A stretch of 64,000 nt of DNA from Cylindrotheca closterium. Taxonomy: Eukaryota; Bacillariophyta; Bacillariophyceae; Bacillariales; Bacillariaceae. The stretch covers positions 124,001-188,000 of the forward strand of contig CAKOGP040001803.1 of NCBI GenBank assembly GCA_933822405.4. The letters are read 5' to 3'. The translations under genes were made by a program, and so were the position numbers. This document shows positions 21,328-33,400 of this stretch, piece after piece; the first letter of the stretch is position 1, and each line of letters opens with the position of its first letter. Under the pieces are notes generated by a model. It did no database searches, was not told where the DNA came from, and saw only the letters and a list, made by a program, of their open reading frames with translations.

Positions 21328-21615
21328 GGTTGTCGAGTTGATAGCGCTGTTGTGCTGCCTTGTGCTTTTGTGGATTGCAGGAACACCCAAATATGTAATT
21401 TTTAAGAACAAATTGCCTCAGAGACTGTTTGAAGAGGATTGTGAGACACAAGGCAATAATGTGAAGACACAAGGCGCAAATGTTGGGGCTTTTGTTGTTG
21501 TTGTCAACATCAAAACCTCCGCGTGTCATTTTTAATTGAGTCGAAAGAGTCGAAGATCAGATTTTTTCTGTGCATCATGCATGCATCCAATTGACATACT
21601 ATATGGTAGGCTTCG
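21328..21615. promoter_or_regulatory. Divergent promoter region
   Basis: 288 bp separate the divergent starts of the acidic repeat protein and the LRR_5 protein. No clear box was identified. Confidence 0.4.
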
Positions 21616-23388
21616 ATGGCAATTACGAGTAGTCAAAGAAAAGCCCCTACGATGAGCAATGTAGGAGGCTATTGCCGCGAAAACCAAGACTTCAGCACCG
21701 AAGAGGGGCATGCACGAGTCGAAGGGACTGAGGATCCAATCTCTTTTGTCTATTTGGGGCAACCGTCAAAGGATATTCCTCGCCACGTGATTCATGTTAC
21801 GATGGACCCTTCCGTGCAACGAATTGAAAACAATGCCTTTCAAAATTGTACATCTCTTTGTAGCCTTGTTTTGTCAAAAACAATAGAGAAAATTGGCAAG
21901 TGGGCCTTTTCGGGTTGTTCAAATTTGTCTCACATTCAATGGAATGCGCAAGGCCTGCTCAATAGTATCGGTTCGCAATCCTTTCAGACGTGCTCTTCAC
22001 TGGTCCAGCTAGATCTTCCACACGGTCTGGTGAGGATTGAAAATGATGCCTTTTTCGGATGTGAGTCGCTGCGTAGCGTCAATATTCCAAAGACTGTCGA
22101 GAGCATTGGTACCATGGCCTTTTGTGGATGTTTTGAGCTCGTGGATGTCAATTTACAAGAAGGACTAAAGGTTATTGGTTCCCAGGCCTTTCGAAGCTGT
22201 ACGAGTCTTGTGGATATTAATCTTCCCAATGGACTGAAGTTGATTGGTAAAAGCACCTTTTGTTGGTGTAAGTCACTTGGCTCCGTAGTGATACCAGAAA
22301 CTGTTGAGATTATCGAAGCGGAAGCCTTTCGAAGCTGCAGCGCCCTTGTGGATGTAAGGTTTCCGGGAGAATTGCGATATATTGGCAAGTCCGCTTTTAA
22401 AGATTGCAGAGCATTGAGTGCTTTTGCCTTGCCAGTGAGTCTAGAAGAAATCGATTCGTTCGCCTTTTGCAGCTGTATCAGTCTGATCGGCGTGGGGGTG
22501 CCAAGTGGTATGAAGGCAAAGTTTGGCAAAGGGTGTTTCAACGGTTGCATTGCTCTAGCAACAATCTCGATTCCAAAATCGTACACTGCTTTGTATAACA
22601 CTGCGTTCTCGGGATGTTACATCTTGGAGCGAGGGGATGTTGAAAAGAGACTCGCTATGGATAGGTTTGCAGACTTGCCAGTGCACGATGTATGCTACAA
22701 CTCGTCTCTTGCTACAGTTGATGACTTGGCTCGAGCTTTGGATTCTTGCAGCAGTAGTAGTAACATCTTGGAAGACCGGTATCTGAAAGATGCTTTTGGT
22801 TTGACGCCGTTTCATGTCGTGGCTACATTGCCAAATGATCGAGTGGACATGATGGACTGCCTTCTTGACAGGTATCCATCCGAGTTTCTTTTAATCCAAG
22901 ATGAAAATGGGATGACTATGATGGACTACTTATTGAAACAAACATCAAATCAAGCTGTTCCTTTGACGCAGCTGTTCCTCCAAAAAGGATTGGTGGATCG
23001 TATTTGGACGTTGGAAGGAAAGTGGAGATTGGAAGTTTCCCTTCGTATTCAGGCGATGCAACGTGACGACGATAACGACCATGGCACGATGACTACACGC
23101 CAAAGGATAAGGGATATCTTGGAGTATGTGGGTCACTGTATGAGGATCGAAATGACATCGCTTGTGGAGCTTTCACTATGGAAGGCAAGAATGGATATCG
23201 CGGGAAATGAAGGTTCAGCGAAAGATCACGGGCATAGAGATAGCTGTAGGTATCAACGCGGAGCAGAGGTCTTGCTAGACAATGTTGTCGGATACTTGTG
23301 GGGTGCTAATGAATCGGAGGTTTGTACTGCTTTGTCAATTTACCCAGTTTGTTCCAGTTCTGTTTTGAACATGACTGAACATAATTGA
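21616..23388 (+). CDS. BspA-like (LRR_5) leucine-rich repeat protein with C-terminal ankyrin-like region
   Basis: This is a 590-residue single-exon protein. From about residue 55 to 330 it is built of ~23-residue LRR_5 units of the form 'I-G-x-x-A-F-x-x-C-x-x-L-x-x-h-x-h-P'. Examples are IENNAFQNCTSLCSLVL, IGSQAFRSCTSLVDINLP and IGKSAFKDCRALSAFALP; about eleven units are visible. A region near 390-440 (LTPFHVVATLP, MDCLLDRYP) resembles one or two ankyrin-type helices, a combination frequent in diatom LRR_5 families. No signal peptide or membrane segment is seen. The family is strongly expanded in diatoms with unknown role; protein-protein interaction is inferred. Confidence 0.85.
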   Translation: MAITSSQRKAPTMSNVGGYCRENQDFSTEEGHARVEGTEDPISFVYLGQPSKDIPRHVIHVTMDPSVQRIENNAFQNCTSLCSLVLSKTIEKIGKWAFSGCSNLSHIQWNAQGLLNSIGSQSFQTCSSLVQLDLPHGLVRIENDAFFGCESLRSVNIPKTVESIGTMAFCGCFELVDVNLQEGLKVIGSQAFRSCTSLVDINLPNGLKLIGKSTFCWCKSLGSVVIPETVEIIEAEAFRSCSALVDVRFPGELRYIGKSAFKDCRALSAFALPVSLEEIDSFAFCSCISLIGVGVPSGMKAKFGKGCFNGCIALATISIPKSYTALYNTAFSGCYILERGDVEKRLAMDRFADLPVHDVCYNSSLATVDDLARALDSCSSSSNILEDRYLKDAFGLTPFHVVATLPNDRVDMMDCLLDRYPSEFLLIQDENGMTMMDYLLKQTSNQAVPLTQLFLQKGLVDRIWTLEGKWRLEVSLRIQAMQRDDDNDHGTMTTRQRIRDILEYVGHCMRIEMTSLVELSLWKARMDIAGNEGSAKDHGHRDSCRYQRGAEVLLDNVVGYLWGANESEVCTALSIYPVCSSSVLNMTEHN

Positions 23389-23488
23389 GGCGTGTACCGT
23401 ATTTTTTTTATTTTAATAGTAGAAATATTAGATTCTAATGGTTATTCTACTTTTCCAAAGACGGTATCAAACAATGCCTTCGTTCAGA

Positions 23489-25492
23489 CTATCGTTCGTC
23501 CAATGGCACTGCCACAATCCGTTCGACTGTTTGTTCGGTGATCCATCCATCGGGCATGCGCAACATGAGTCGCTTTTCTCCATCGCAATATCGCCAGGAT
23601 AAATCCTGACCCAGCAGCACCACACCAAAGGGAACTACCCGAGAAACCAAGTTCGAAGCATCGTCGTTATAGACGGGAGCCCCATCGTCTTGTACAACCC
23701 GATAAAAGGCAGGAAAGACTGATTGTGAAGATGCTGGAAGATTACTCGCCGCTTCCCCATTGGATGATCCTCGTTGTGCAGCGGCAGCTGCCCATGGTGA
23801 TCGTTCTGCTCGTTGGCGCTTATCACGAGTTCCGGCTTTTGCTGACGGTGCGGAGCTGTCGTTTCCACCTCCTGGGATGCCGCGTGGGAGCGATGCATTG
23901 CGATCCAACAACCTGGATTGGTGCATTGTGCCACCTTGTGCTTCCTCCTCGACAATGGATTCATCCTCTGTTTCGTCAGTGGAATCCCCATCACTGAAAT
24001 CGCTGCCACTGGCATTGCTGTCATTTTCTGGAACAATACTTCCCTCTTCATTGACTTCCTCCTCGTGCTCGTGCTGTTGCTGATGCAGCTGTTCTTGCAG
24101 TTGTTCTTGTTCCCGCATCAAATCTTGAAGATTGAGCTGTCGCCGTTGCCTCGCATCCATGGCAAAAATGTCAGACCGACAAGTCGGGCAAGTCTGTTGC
24201 TGTACCAACCATTCTCGCAAACAAGACTTGTGAAAAATGTGCCCACACCCTGGCAACTTGACGGATGTGTGAATGGTCATTTCGTCCCGACAAATAATAC
24301 AAATGGGTTCCGCATCAATCTCTTCTTGATTGGGCGATTCAAAGGTACTCATCTTGGCCATGAGTTGGCGGTACTTTCCAAAGGCAACAAGTCTCGACTT
24401 AAGTGCTTGGAACGACACATAGACCTCGCGGAACAAGTTGATGGGCATCCCATAGTTGGTCATGACAATGGCAAAGAAGGTAACATAAAACAAGAATTTG
24501 GCCGCTTGGGCCTGTACTTCAACAGCAAAGACCAAGGTGGCCTTGTGATCCTTCCAGATATGGATCCAGTGATGCCTTGAAGAGCGGGAATCGGCTGTTT
24601 CGTGCCAGTGGTGAAAAAGTCCGTCCATTGCATGAACGTGCCACAGCAAAATATTGGAAATCACCGAAGTCAACAAGATGGCTCCTTCAAAGGCAAAGAG
24701 TACCGAGACCGTGGCTCCATTATCAATAATATCTTCAGCAAACTGAATGACCGCCAAAATATCCATGAGTTGCAAACTGCCCATAAAGACTAGTAATTTC
24801 AAATGTTGCCACTGCAGCTTGGGCCAGTCACTCGAACTGGTCACCACTGCTTCTTCGGTCATTCGCAGGTGCGACTCTCGCATGTCGGCAACCCAGTGAA
24901 GACTCTTGGCCAGCACCAATACCAAAAACAAAATCATGGTCTTGACATTGAGTTCGGACCGAAACATTGTCAATGCAATACATGTTTCCGTAATGTTCCA
25001 CCGAAAGAAATCCCCAATTCCCTCCGCTTCGGCTAGTCTCAAACCATTCAAAAATACTTTGACAGACGTTTGAAAGATCCAAACCAAAGAAGCCACTAGA
25101 AAATTGCCCAAAATGATATAGGCCCACTTGCTGGAGCCCAAAAACACTAGCGCCAAATACCATTGTTGTCTCGTTCTTAGTGCATAATATACTAATGCAA
25201 AGGCCACCATGAAGCTGGTCCGAATGTAGCTAAAAGACGACTTGCGTTCCACGTTTCCTTCCAGCAAATTGCGGTGGAATGGAAGCTCATCATCATCATT
25301 TTCCTCTTGGTTATTATTGTCTCCTCCATTCATATCCTCCTCATGGAGAAAATCTCCATTGTCTTCGTCGTCGCCGTCATTACCAAGCTCTTGTTCGGCC
25401 TCTTCTTGCGCCAATAGCATTTGTTCCATTGCCTCCTCAGCTCTTCGACGCCGTTCGGCTTCGCTTTCCTCCTGCGGTTGTGGAGCTTCCAT
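23489..25492 (-). CDS. HRD1: HRD1/synoviolin-type ER membrane RING ubiquitin ligase
   Basis: This is a 667-residue single-exon protein. The first ~80 residues are Glu/Asp/Gln-rich. About six hydrophobic segments follow between 85 and 355 (e.g. TSFMVAFALVYYAL, WAYIILGNFLVASLVWIF, LLVFMGSLQLMDILAVI, FLFYVTFFAIVM). A RING-H2 finger sits at about 398-436, with C-I-I-C, C-G-H-x3-H-x2-C and C-P-T-C, followed by a Gln/Glu coiled stretch and a disordered Ser/Asp-rich tail. Multi-spanning membrane domain plus RING-H2 is the HRD1 architecture. HRD1 is the E3 and retrotranslocation component of ER-associated degradation. The long acidic N-terminal extension before the first membrane segment is unusual, and so is the structured-looking C-terminal end (WRYCDGEKRLMLRMPDGW). 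The RNF145/AMFR families are alternatives. It diverges from the membrane protein gene at 25888. Confidence 0.85.
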   Translation of the reverse strand: MEAPQPQEESEAERRRRAEEAMEQMLLAQEEAEQELGNDGDDEDNGDFLHEEDMNGGDNNNQEENDDDELPFHRNLLEGNVERKSSFSYIRTSFMVAFALVYYALRTRQQWYLALVFLGSSKWAYIILGNFLVASLVWIFQTSVKVFLNGLRLAEAEGIGDFFRWNITETCIALTMFRSELNVKTMILFLVLVLAKSLHWVADMRESHLRMTEEAVVTSSSDWPKLQWQHLKLLVFMGSLQLMDILAVIQFAEDIIDNGATVSVLFAFEGAILLTSVISNILLWHVHAMDGLFHHWHETADSRSSRHHWIHIWKDHKATLVFAVEVQAQAAKFLFYVTFFAIVMTNYGMPINLFREVYVSFQALKSRLVAFGKYRQLMAKMSTFESPNQEEIDAEPICIICRDEMTIHTSVKLPGCGHIFHKSCLREWLVQQQTCPTCRSDIFAMDARQRRQLNLQDLMREQEQLQEQLHQQQHEHEEEVNEEGSIVPENDSNASGSDFSDGDSTDETEDESIVEEEAQGGTMHQSRLLDRNASLPRGIPGGGNDSSAPSAKAGTRDKRQRAERSPWAAAAAQRGSSNGEAASNLPASSQSVFPAFYRVVQDDGAPVYNDDASNLVSRVVPFGVVLLGQDLSWRYCDGEKRLMLRMPDGWITEQTVERIVAVPLDER

Positions 25493-25887
25493 TGTGTGTT
25501 TTGGACGATTCTTCTTGTTGTTTTGACTCTATTCTAATAGCTCGTTAGCGAATGGGTGGAATCACAGCGAATTGAATAGTATAACGCTGGCTTTTGCAGC
25601 GCGTTTGTCACGTTGGAACGTGGGGTGTGTGACTCCATCATTCGTTCGATAGTTTTCGCTCGTCGACAATTCGGGTGAGTCGAATCAATGGATTAACTAC
25701 GACTGTCGAATTAGTCGACTTTTGGCGACACCTCCGGGTTTCTGGATCTGGATCTCATCTCTTCTTTCCATCCAACAACATCTTGTTTGATTGATTCATT
25801 CATTGATTGTCTTGGAAGAATCATAAAATCATCATCCATCACTCCACTACTATCACTCCACTACTATTAGAGTGAGTCAATTCTACC
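25493..25887. promoter_or_regulatory. Divergent promoter region with a 14-bp tandem repeat
   Basis: 395 bp lie between the divergent HRD1-type and membrane-protein starts. A perfect tandem pair of ATCACTCCACTACT occupies 25838-25851 and 25852-25865, just upstream of the plus-strand ATG and probably in its leader. TGATTCATTCATTGATTG-like simple sequence precedes it. Confidence 0.6.
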
Positions 25888-26715
25888 ATGGGAATATTCA
25901 AACGCAAATCTGTTATTATTGAAGAAGCCTCCTTATCTTGGGACAATGAATCCACTCGAAAGCAAGCCCTCGTCCTGGGTGTCATGATTGCCGCCATTCT
26001 TATATTGAGATTGGCCAGTGAAAGACGCCTCAAAATGTTGAGTGGAGAACATACCCTAAAAATGGCTGCCTTGAACGATGCTGTCTTGTTTCAAGAAGTC
26101 TTCTTGGCCTACTTGAATGCTGCCTTGTTGGAGCCAATTTTGGCCATTGGGGGGATGGAAGAAGTCAAGGGCGGCGAGTTTGCCATTAACGCCTTGAGTG
26201 CGGCAGCTATTTGTTGGTGGATTTGGCTTTTGACGGATGCCTTCGATTTCACCGACGTGGTGCAATTCTTTACCTATCATGGGGATTTTCGGGAACAAGT
26301 GGAAACCGATCCCAAGAAATATTTCTTTTTGAAATTCAGCAAGACCAAAGAGGACGCCCGATCGGAACGCAAATCTTTGGTGGGAACTCTGACCAAGGAT
26401 GTGGCACTTTGGTTCATGTTGGTCTGCATTGCGGCTGCTTGGTTGCCAGGAATTGCCGTGACCCATCGTGATGCCATTCATGCGTATGCCGTGGTAGTCT
26501 TGTGGGCGATTATGCACCATGTTGCACGAAAGGCTACCGCTTGGAGTGCTGGATACTTTTTCACCTTTTTGTTTCCCTCCACAGCATTGATGCCATTGGA
26601 ATACTGTTTGCCACTCATGGATGTAGCGGATGTGGTAGAAGACGTGGAGTGGTTGGTTTCCTACAGAAAATTTGTCCACGATCGAACGGGGGTAGATCTC
26701 ATTATTGAGACATAA
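25888..26715 (+). CDS. Multi-pass membrane protein, unrecognised
   Basis: This is a 275-residue single-exon protein from the ATG at 25888, in good context (ACCATGG). Hydrophobic segments are visible at about 27-45 (ALVLGVMIAAILIL), 108-125 (LSAAAICWWIWLL), 171-188 (ALWFMLVCIAAAWLPGI), 197-213 (YAVVVLWAIMHHV) and 219-240 (AGYFFTFLFPSTALMPL). Charged loops lie between them, and the C-terminal tail is acidic and then basic. There is no signal peptide with an aromatic +1 residue, so plastid targeting is not indicated. I recognise no family. Its divergent arrangement with an ER ubiquitin ligase could mean shared control, but that is inference. Confidence 0.7.
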   Translation: MGIFKRKSVIIEEASLSWDNESTRKQALVLGVMIAAILILRLASERRLKMLSGEHTLKMAALNDAVLFQEVFLAYLNAALLEPILAIGGMEEVKGGEFAINALSAAAICWWIWLLTDAFDFTDVVQFFTYHGDFREQVETDPKKYFFLKFSKTKEDARSERKSLVGTLTKDVALWFMLVCIAAAWLPGIAVTHRDAIHAYAVVVLWAIMHHVARKATAWSAGYFFTFLFPSTALMPLEYCLPLMDVADVVEDVEWLVSYRKFVHDRTGVDLIIET

Positions 26716-27445
26716 GTTGAAAATTGATGGAACAAAAGGCAAATGGTTAGGAAAGAAACAGTGCTCATGGCTGGATCATACCACAGGAAACTAAGTGGTT
26801 CGAGTAGGATATAGCATCAGAGCAAGTGCTTTGGAGACAATACGACAATATGATAGAGGAGAAAAGATTACCAAATAGACAACCGAGCACCAACTGGATT
26901 CAAACTTATAGGTAGATATTAATACTTGCAGGCTAGTAAAAAAATGAGCTGTCTAAGATATACATCGAAGATTGTCGAAGCAAGATTTTCACTGGAATTT
27001 CAAAAAAGGGGAGGGGCTTATGTCAGGTCGTGCCAAGACATTCCTACCGGTGCTTCGAGTACGTTTTGCCGTAGGGCATAAGTAAAAATCGAGCTCACTC
27101 GCCTTCCCTACATACGAGGCTCCCTCCCCCTTGCAACCAACTGACGCTGATGATTGCACACGAGCGACAAACCCGAAACGAAGCACGTGTGACTGTATCA
27201 TAGTTGGTGGCTTCATTCATCACCCAAAGGCAGCTTTTACAACCGCGAGACACTAGCAAAATTAAACAGCTTTCTGAATGCAAAAGTCATCCTTTCTGCC
27301 CAATTCCAACTTCAGATTCAAATTCAGACAAAGGAAAACATCCAGAAAACACACATACTCAGCTTCAGGCTCTTTGTTTTCGTCACATCTAGCTTTACGT
27401 AAAATACATTCATTCTACGTTTTAAAATAATTGGATTCCATCAAA
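26716..27445. other. Intergenic, no gene seen
   Basis: This is AT-rich non-coding sequence between two plus-strand genes. It holds the trailer of the membrane-protein gene and the promoter and leader of the UBR1-type gene. A GGTTCGAGTAGG string at about 26797 resembles a tRNA T-arm, but no cloverleaf can be built around it. Confidence 0.6.
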
Positions 27446-30400
27446 ATGGACCCCAATTTCAATCCAGCTCCGCAACTGCCGGCCGGATTTGCCAGCAACA
27501 GCAATGATGCAAGCTGTGCCATGATTGACGGAGAGTCCAACCAACCAGCAATGGGAAACTCCCAGGAATCCAAATCTGCTTATACGAGGACCATGCAATT
27601 GCTGGAACATAAATCCTCCTTTTTATCGCCCGTTGCTGCGGTGGTCAATCTCCGCGATGTCGTGGGAAATCCTCCGTTGGATGAACAAGAAGGCATGGGT
27701 ACAACGCTATTGACACCCAATCGGGGCCATCATGCCTTGTTTCGGGCACTGGAAGAGTTGGAAGGCATGGAAAAACAAGAGGCCGAATTGTTATTGCAGT
27801 CTCCTCTTACGAACGCTTTGACAACCATTGTTACCAATGACAGTTATCCGACGCCGCGCCAAGCAGTAGCCACTTTGGAAGCTTTGTGCAAGGCCATTCC
27901 AAGGCGGGTCTGCCAACATCCATTCAAGAAAAACGATATTGTATGGGTCTGTCGGACTTGTCAGGCCGACGAGACTTGTGTACTATGTCACAATTGTTTT
28001 ATTCAATCCGATCATGAAGGTCACGATGTAGCCTTTTATCATGCCCAGGCGGGTGGATGTTGCGATTGTGGAGATCCCGATGCCTGGGATCCACGAGGAT
28101 TTTGTCCGCACCACGGTCCCAAATCGGGACAAAATCATGGAATTTCCGAGGCTTTGATGCAACGAGTCTTGGGTGTGGTCCCAGCAGCGGTGGATTGGAT
28201 GGTTCAACAAGTGGCACAAACGGCAAAAGAAGGCTACTCGAGAGCACATGAACAAGATGATGATGATGATGATGATGGTAAAGATGGAGAGGCTCTGGAT
28301 ACAGATGCTGATACCAGTATTGTCATGGGAGACGTCATGTTTCTTCCTACGGCTGGGATTGCTACTACTACGCCGATGGACGAGACGACACCATTTCCAC
28401 ACAATGGTGGTGCAATGCCATTTTCACCGAACAAGGCGGGAGCAACCAAGGCGGATCGAACGGAACCAAAGGCCTTGTTTGCTGCTGCTCCCGAGCCCCT
28501 GTCGGTGACAGCTCAAACGCCAGCTCCACCATTGACCAAAGCTGAGAAACTTGGAATACTAGCACGGCAGGGTGGAGGAATGTTCTTGGTACTTAAGAGC
28601 GATGATATTCATTCGACATTGAACTGGGTGGATGCCTTGAGAGAACTCTTTGGGACTTCGTCGCTGTACACAGATTCAATTTTGCACAAATTGGTCAAGG
28701 CCTTGCGGCAATTTGGACAATTAGTAGTCTGGGGAACCATGGAGATTCTAGCGGAGTTCAATACCAATCAAGTTCAAATGTGGTTGGATGGAGATCGAGT
28801 CGTTTCAGGATTGGTCGGTTCTACCATGCTTCGAAAAGCCAAAATCTTGGTGGACCACGGATTGTTTTGTTCCATTTTGACCTTGGACGAGCTAAAGGCC
28901 GAACAACGGGCGGTAGGAGTTTTGCAATGGCTTATGTGTTTGGCGCGGTCCTGTGATCCCCTGTGTCAACAGGTGGCCGAAGCCATCGCACCGGATCGAC
29001 ACTTGGTTCCACTCCTCATTGCTGATTTCAAATTGAGTTCCAGGATTACCAAATATTGGCATTCCCTCCTCTTGACCTTGCTCGCGGTTCCCACCTTCAA
29101 ATCTCACTTGGCGGCAGCCTACTGCGATACTTATCAATCCGTCACTGCGGAATATGCACGTGGAATGGGAGTCTTGGAACGCAGTGGCTATGCCCTGTCG
29201 GTGCAATTCTTGAATCGAGTAACCTATGTTGTGGATTTGGTACAAAGGCGAGATTTATTGGGCAAGCTGGGAGCGAGCTTATTGGAGACCCTCAAATTGG
29301 CGACCAAACCGCCACCCAAACTTAATCCCAACCACTTTGTCATGACTCATCGACGGTACTCTCCGTGTATTAGTGATTTGAAGTGTGTCCTTAATGTCAA
29401 GGGCATGCCTCGGTTATTCGCTTCGAAAATTGGTAGCTTTCTACGAGACTGGATTGAAACTTTGAGTATTGGACAAATGATGGACGAACAAGTATGGAGA
29501 GACTACAATCAAGGACACGTGGAGCTGGAAGTGCGAGGCTGGGTGGGTGCTTTCAATGGGAGCATTAGTTTGGGATCGTTGTTTGAGCGCCTTTTGTCTT
29601 GGAAGGATGACGATCCATCTCCGATTGACGACGCCGAGTCGCCACTCTGCAAAAATCTGTTGTCATGTGTGGACTTGACATATCATGTATTGGAGTATGG
29701 TATTGGAAAATGGCAAACTGTGGAAATGTACGCATACAAACCAACAAGGTCCACGGTGGAATCTCACGATCGCAAACCTGCTAGTTTACCCTTTTCCACC
29801 TTATCGGAAAAGAATGGATCTGCTCTTGCGTTTCGTGCGCTTCCAATGTCACAGAAGACTCCATTTTCCTTCCACTTGCCGTTGCAGCGGTTTGTTGCTG
29901 CGTGCTTGCGTGAAATCTGTCTAAGGGAGGATGCCATGGATGATTTGATGCTAAAGCTTTCGAGAGACATGTTTGTGAATAACAAAGACAATCTCTTCCT
30001 TGGACTGATGGAATTTCCTCTTTTGGTCCTATCAAGATCCGCGCAGGTGCGGGCTGGATTGTGGCGACGGAATGGAAACGGTCTGAATGATCAAGTTCTG
30101 AACTATGCTGAACCACCGTTCTGCCGGGCCATGAGAGATGCTGATTTGTTGCTGGTGCAGTTTGCAATGCTTGGACGTGCACGACATCAATCGGCAGAGA
30201 CGAGACCAGATTCTGATATTGGCGTTTGCTTCATGGTTCATTTGTTGCTCCACCGTCTTGGAATCTTCCAGTTTTGTGGTTTGCGAAACGGTGCAGAGTC
30301 CAATGTGAATCGATATTTGGAGGAAGTTGGAAAAGGATTGTACGATTCCGAGGTCAAGGAAGAATCGGAAGGTGACAAACCAGTACTCCCTTGGACGTAT

Positions 30401-33400
30401 GCTTCATCGCGTGATGTTTCATCGCAGTTGTTGCTTTTAGAAGAATTCCTACATGCCATGATTGTGTTTTGTGTGGAACTCCCCGCAGAGCCACCGTCAA
30501 CAAAGAGGGAACACACTGAGCAAGCCAAGGAACGCCTACGCCGAGAAGTTATTCACAGGCTGGCTTCTGGCCCTAAGATGCATAGCGAGCTCGCAGAAGT
30601 CCACCACGTCCTGAGTCACTGGGACAACTTTTATCTGGGAGAAGAAGGGAAGCAAGTCAACCCCGATGATGCCACTGGCGCCGCCTTGGGAGCTGTCTTG
30701 GCGGACGTTGCGACAAGGAAGAGTGCAAAAGGGAAGATGGAGCCAGACAAATGGGTATTGAAGAAAAATGTCTGGCATTGTTATGATCCCAGCTTCTTTC
30801 ACATCAGCTTGCGATCGCATCAGACAGCGGCAGAATCTAGGCCCACTCCAAATGGCCAAAATCCGAACTATGGAATCAGTCCCAAGGCATTCTGCCCAAT
30901 CCCAGCACCAGCGCACAAGTCGTTTGTCAGACTGCGCAGAGATATCTCATGTGATGCCATTACGATATCGACAGCTTATCGCACTTTGCATTTGCACTGC
31001 CGAAAGCCTGACAAAGAGAAGGAGGAATTGGGACTCAGTGGTTCGATGGGATATGAAAGCGACGAGAGAAGCGAAACAGCCCTCACTCGTGCTGTGCATT
31101 TGCTCACTCTTGGTGCTTTCGCTTGGAAGGATGCCAAAGAAAATGACCCTGCATGGCGAAAACGCGGAGGAGGATCTGTTGGTAGTCTGTTTGCCAACTG
31201 GGCTGACAATGATGCAGCTCCGACTGCAAAAAATTGGGTCTCTGCTGTTATGCTAACATCCCCGAAAGCTCTTACAGATAATGAATGGTACGAAGGAGAA
31301 GACAACTGTCTAGTACTATTGCGAAGATTGGCTGTTGATGGAGGATTTGCTGGAAATTTTGTGGCGCAGGATCGTGCTGTGCGGGCAGGGGCTGCGTGGT
31401 TGTGCGAGTTTGCAGCACAGCACAATGACGACGCTCGAAAGTTCGTTCGTGCGAGCCAATCTGCTGTCAATAGCAGCAGTGAAGTCGAAACAGGCGAAAC
31501 CGACATCCAAAGACGCAGGCGAATGGCAAAAGAAAAAGCAATGGAAAGGATGAAGGCGCAAGCGGCGAAGTTTGTATCCATGATGGATACTGAGTTTGGA
31601 AACGAGGATGAGACTGAAACTCCCAAATCTGCCGAATTGTCTATCGCGAGATCGGAAAATTCTGATAGTGCTGGAATGTTTGAGTCAGGTCAGAGTTCTG
31701 TTTCAAGTGCGACTTCAGCAAATGAAGATTCTTCGCATCATCCCCTCACACCAGATGCACAACAGCGAAGCCCTGAAAAAGCAGCAGCTATTTCTCCAAG
31801 ACTTCTCTCTGTCAGACCTCGATGTATTATTTGCAGTGATGATAGCGGTGTGGAAATGCAAACACGTGATCAGACTGAGGATAGGCATCGCAAGAGCCGA
31901 AAACGAAGATCAGATGGAGGGAATGCGCTTGCTTTTGTGGGCTATAGCCAGGCGAGTACAGTCATGAAGGGTGGTGGGCCAGCATCGACAAGCGAATATC
32001 ACGTGGAGGCTCCTGTGCGACGATTTGTTGGGGCTCATGTAGCATTATGCGGCCATGCGATTCACAGCGAGTGCCTAGAATCGTATTTGGCAACTGTTTC
32101 AAACAGAGAAGATAGGACTTTCGGAAAGCGAGACGAATTCCGGTGTCCATTGTGCCAACGATTGAGTAACTCTTTGGTTCCCTTCATCGATGTCGGCGCT
32201 GATTGGATTACTTGCAAGCCATGCACTTCGGAATCAACTTCAGCTAACTCTTCCAATATGAAGAGCGATGATCAATCTCAAGAAGACATGGCATCCACAA
32301 AGCCTGCCACTTTGAATGAATTTTTGAATTCTACTCCTTGGTGGGTCAGTCGACGCAACAAAAACACTCTTTGGGATGGCCAGTGTGCATTTGTCAATAG
32401 ACCAACTGAAACAGAGGAAGCAACAACCGAGTCCGCTGCAGTTGTCCCACCAAAACTTTCGCGAAGGAAGAGTGTACGACCACTTCGGAAGAAGGACTTG
32501 TACGCTGCTTGGAATGCCATGATGAAGACGCCGCGTTTCGTAAGGCGCAAATTGAAATCACGGGGAGGAGAGTCGAACGCGCTAGAGAGCCATCTTGGGA
32601 ATGATCTTGCAACTAGTCAATTGTTTTCGTCAAGCGAGTCGGCCGGAGAAACTGTAGTGTGGAGGAGGTTCATGGATCAAGTTAGCGACATCACATATAG
32701 AGCCGATGGCAAGCGACTAGGTGACGAGAGCCTGCATAATGATTTTGGAGAGTTCCGACACTACATTGTAGAGAAGTACTCCTACAACATGGCGAAACGA
32801 TTCGCAGGAAAAGAGGCGTCTGATGTAAGTACTTTTTTGTACGTATTTGGCCGTCCCCTGCTTGTCGCTAACCCGTATCGTGTGATACAGTGGCCATCTT
32901 GTGTATTTCCATCAGCTTTGTCTGACATCCAACGTCAAGAACTTTCAAGAGAAAAACTATTATCGAAGCTTATGATGTCGATTCAGGCTTTCACATACAG
33001 TTGCTGCTGCGAAGCTTCTGAAGCTCGACGATTGGTACGCAAGACGACACGATTATCAGGCAATACCGCAGGAGCTTCTGCTGATGACAATGGTCTAGCT
33101 CCTGTGCTTTCGAAGTTCGGTATCGATGGCATCATTTGCGACGGGAAGCTGGTTATGATGCCAAAGCCTTCACCGTCTGCTGACGATGGAGCTCAGCCAT
33201 TCACTGGGAGACTGGGGCGCTTGAGATATCTTGGCTTAGCAGTTATGGCTGCTACCGGTCCGCTTGCAGCAGATCTCATCCAGCTCGCTTTAGCTTTGCC
33301 ACTGACATCATCCGATGGAGAAAATGCTGTTACAACTGCCCCCGATTCGCCATTCCGTGCACCGGTCGTATACCCGCTTCTTTTTGGCAACGTCTTGACA

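Noticed and set aside
21328..21411. Longer N-terminus for the acidic repeat protein starting at TTG
   Set aside because: Eukaryotic initiation at TTG is improbable; the ATG at 21327 begins a plausible targeting sequence.
26790..26815. GGTTCGAGTAGG string resembling a tRNA T-arm
   Set aside because: No matching acceptor or anticodon stems could be drawn around it.
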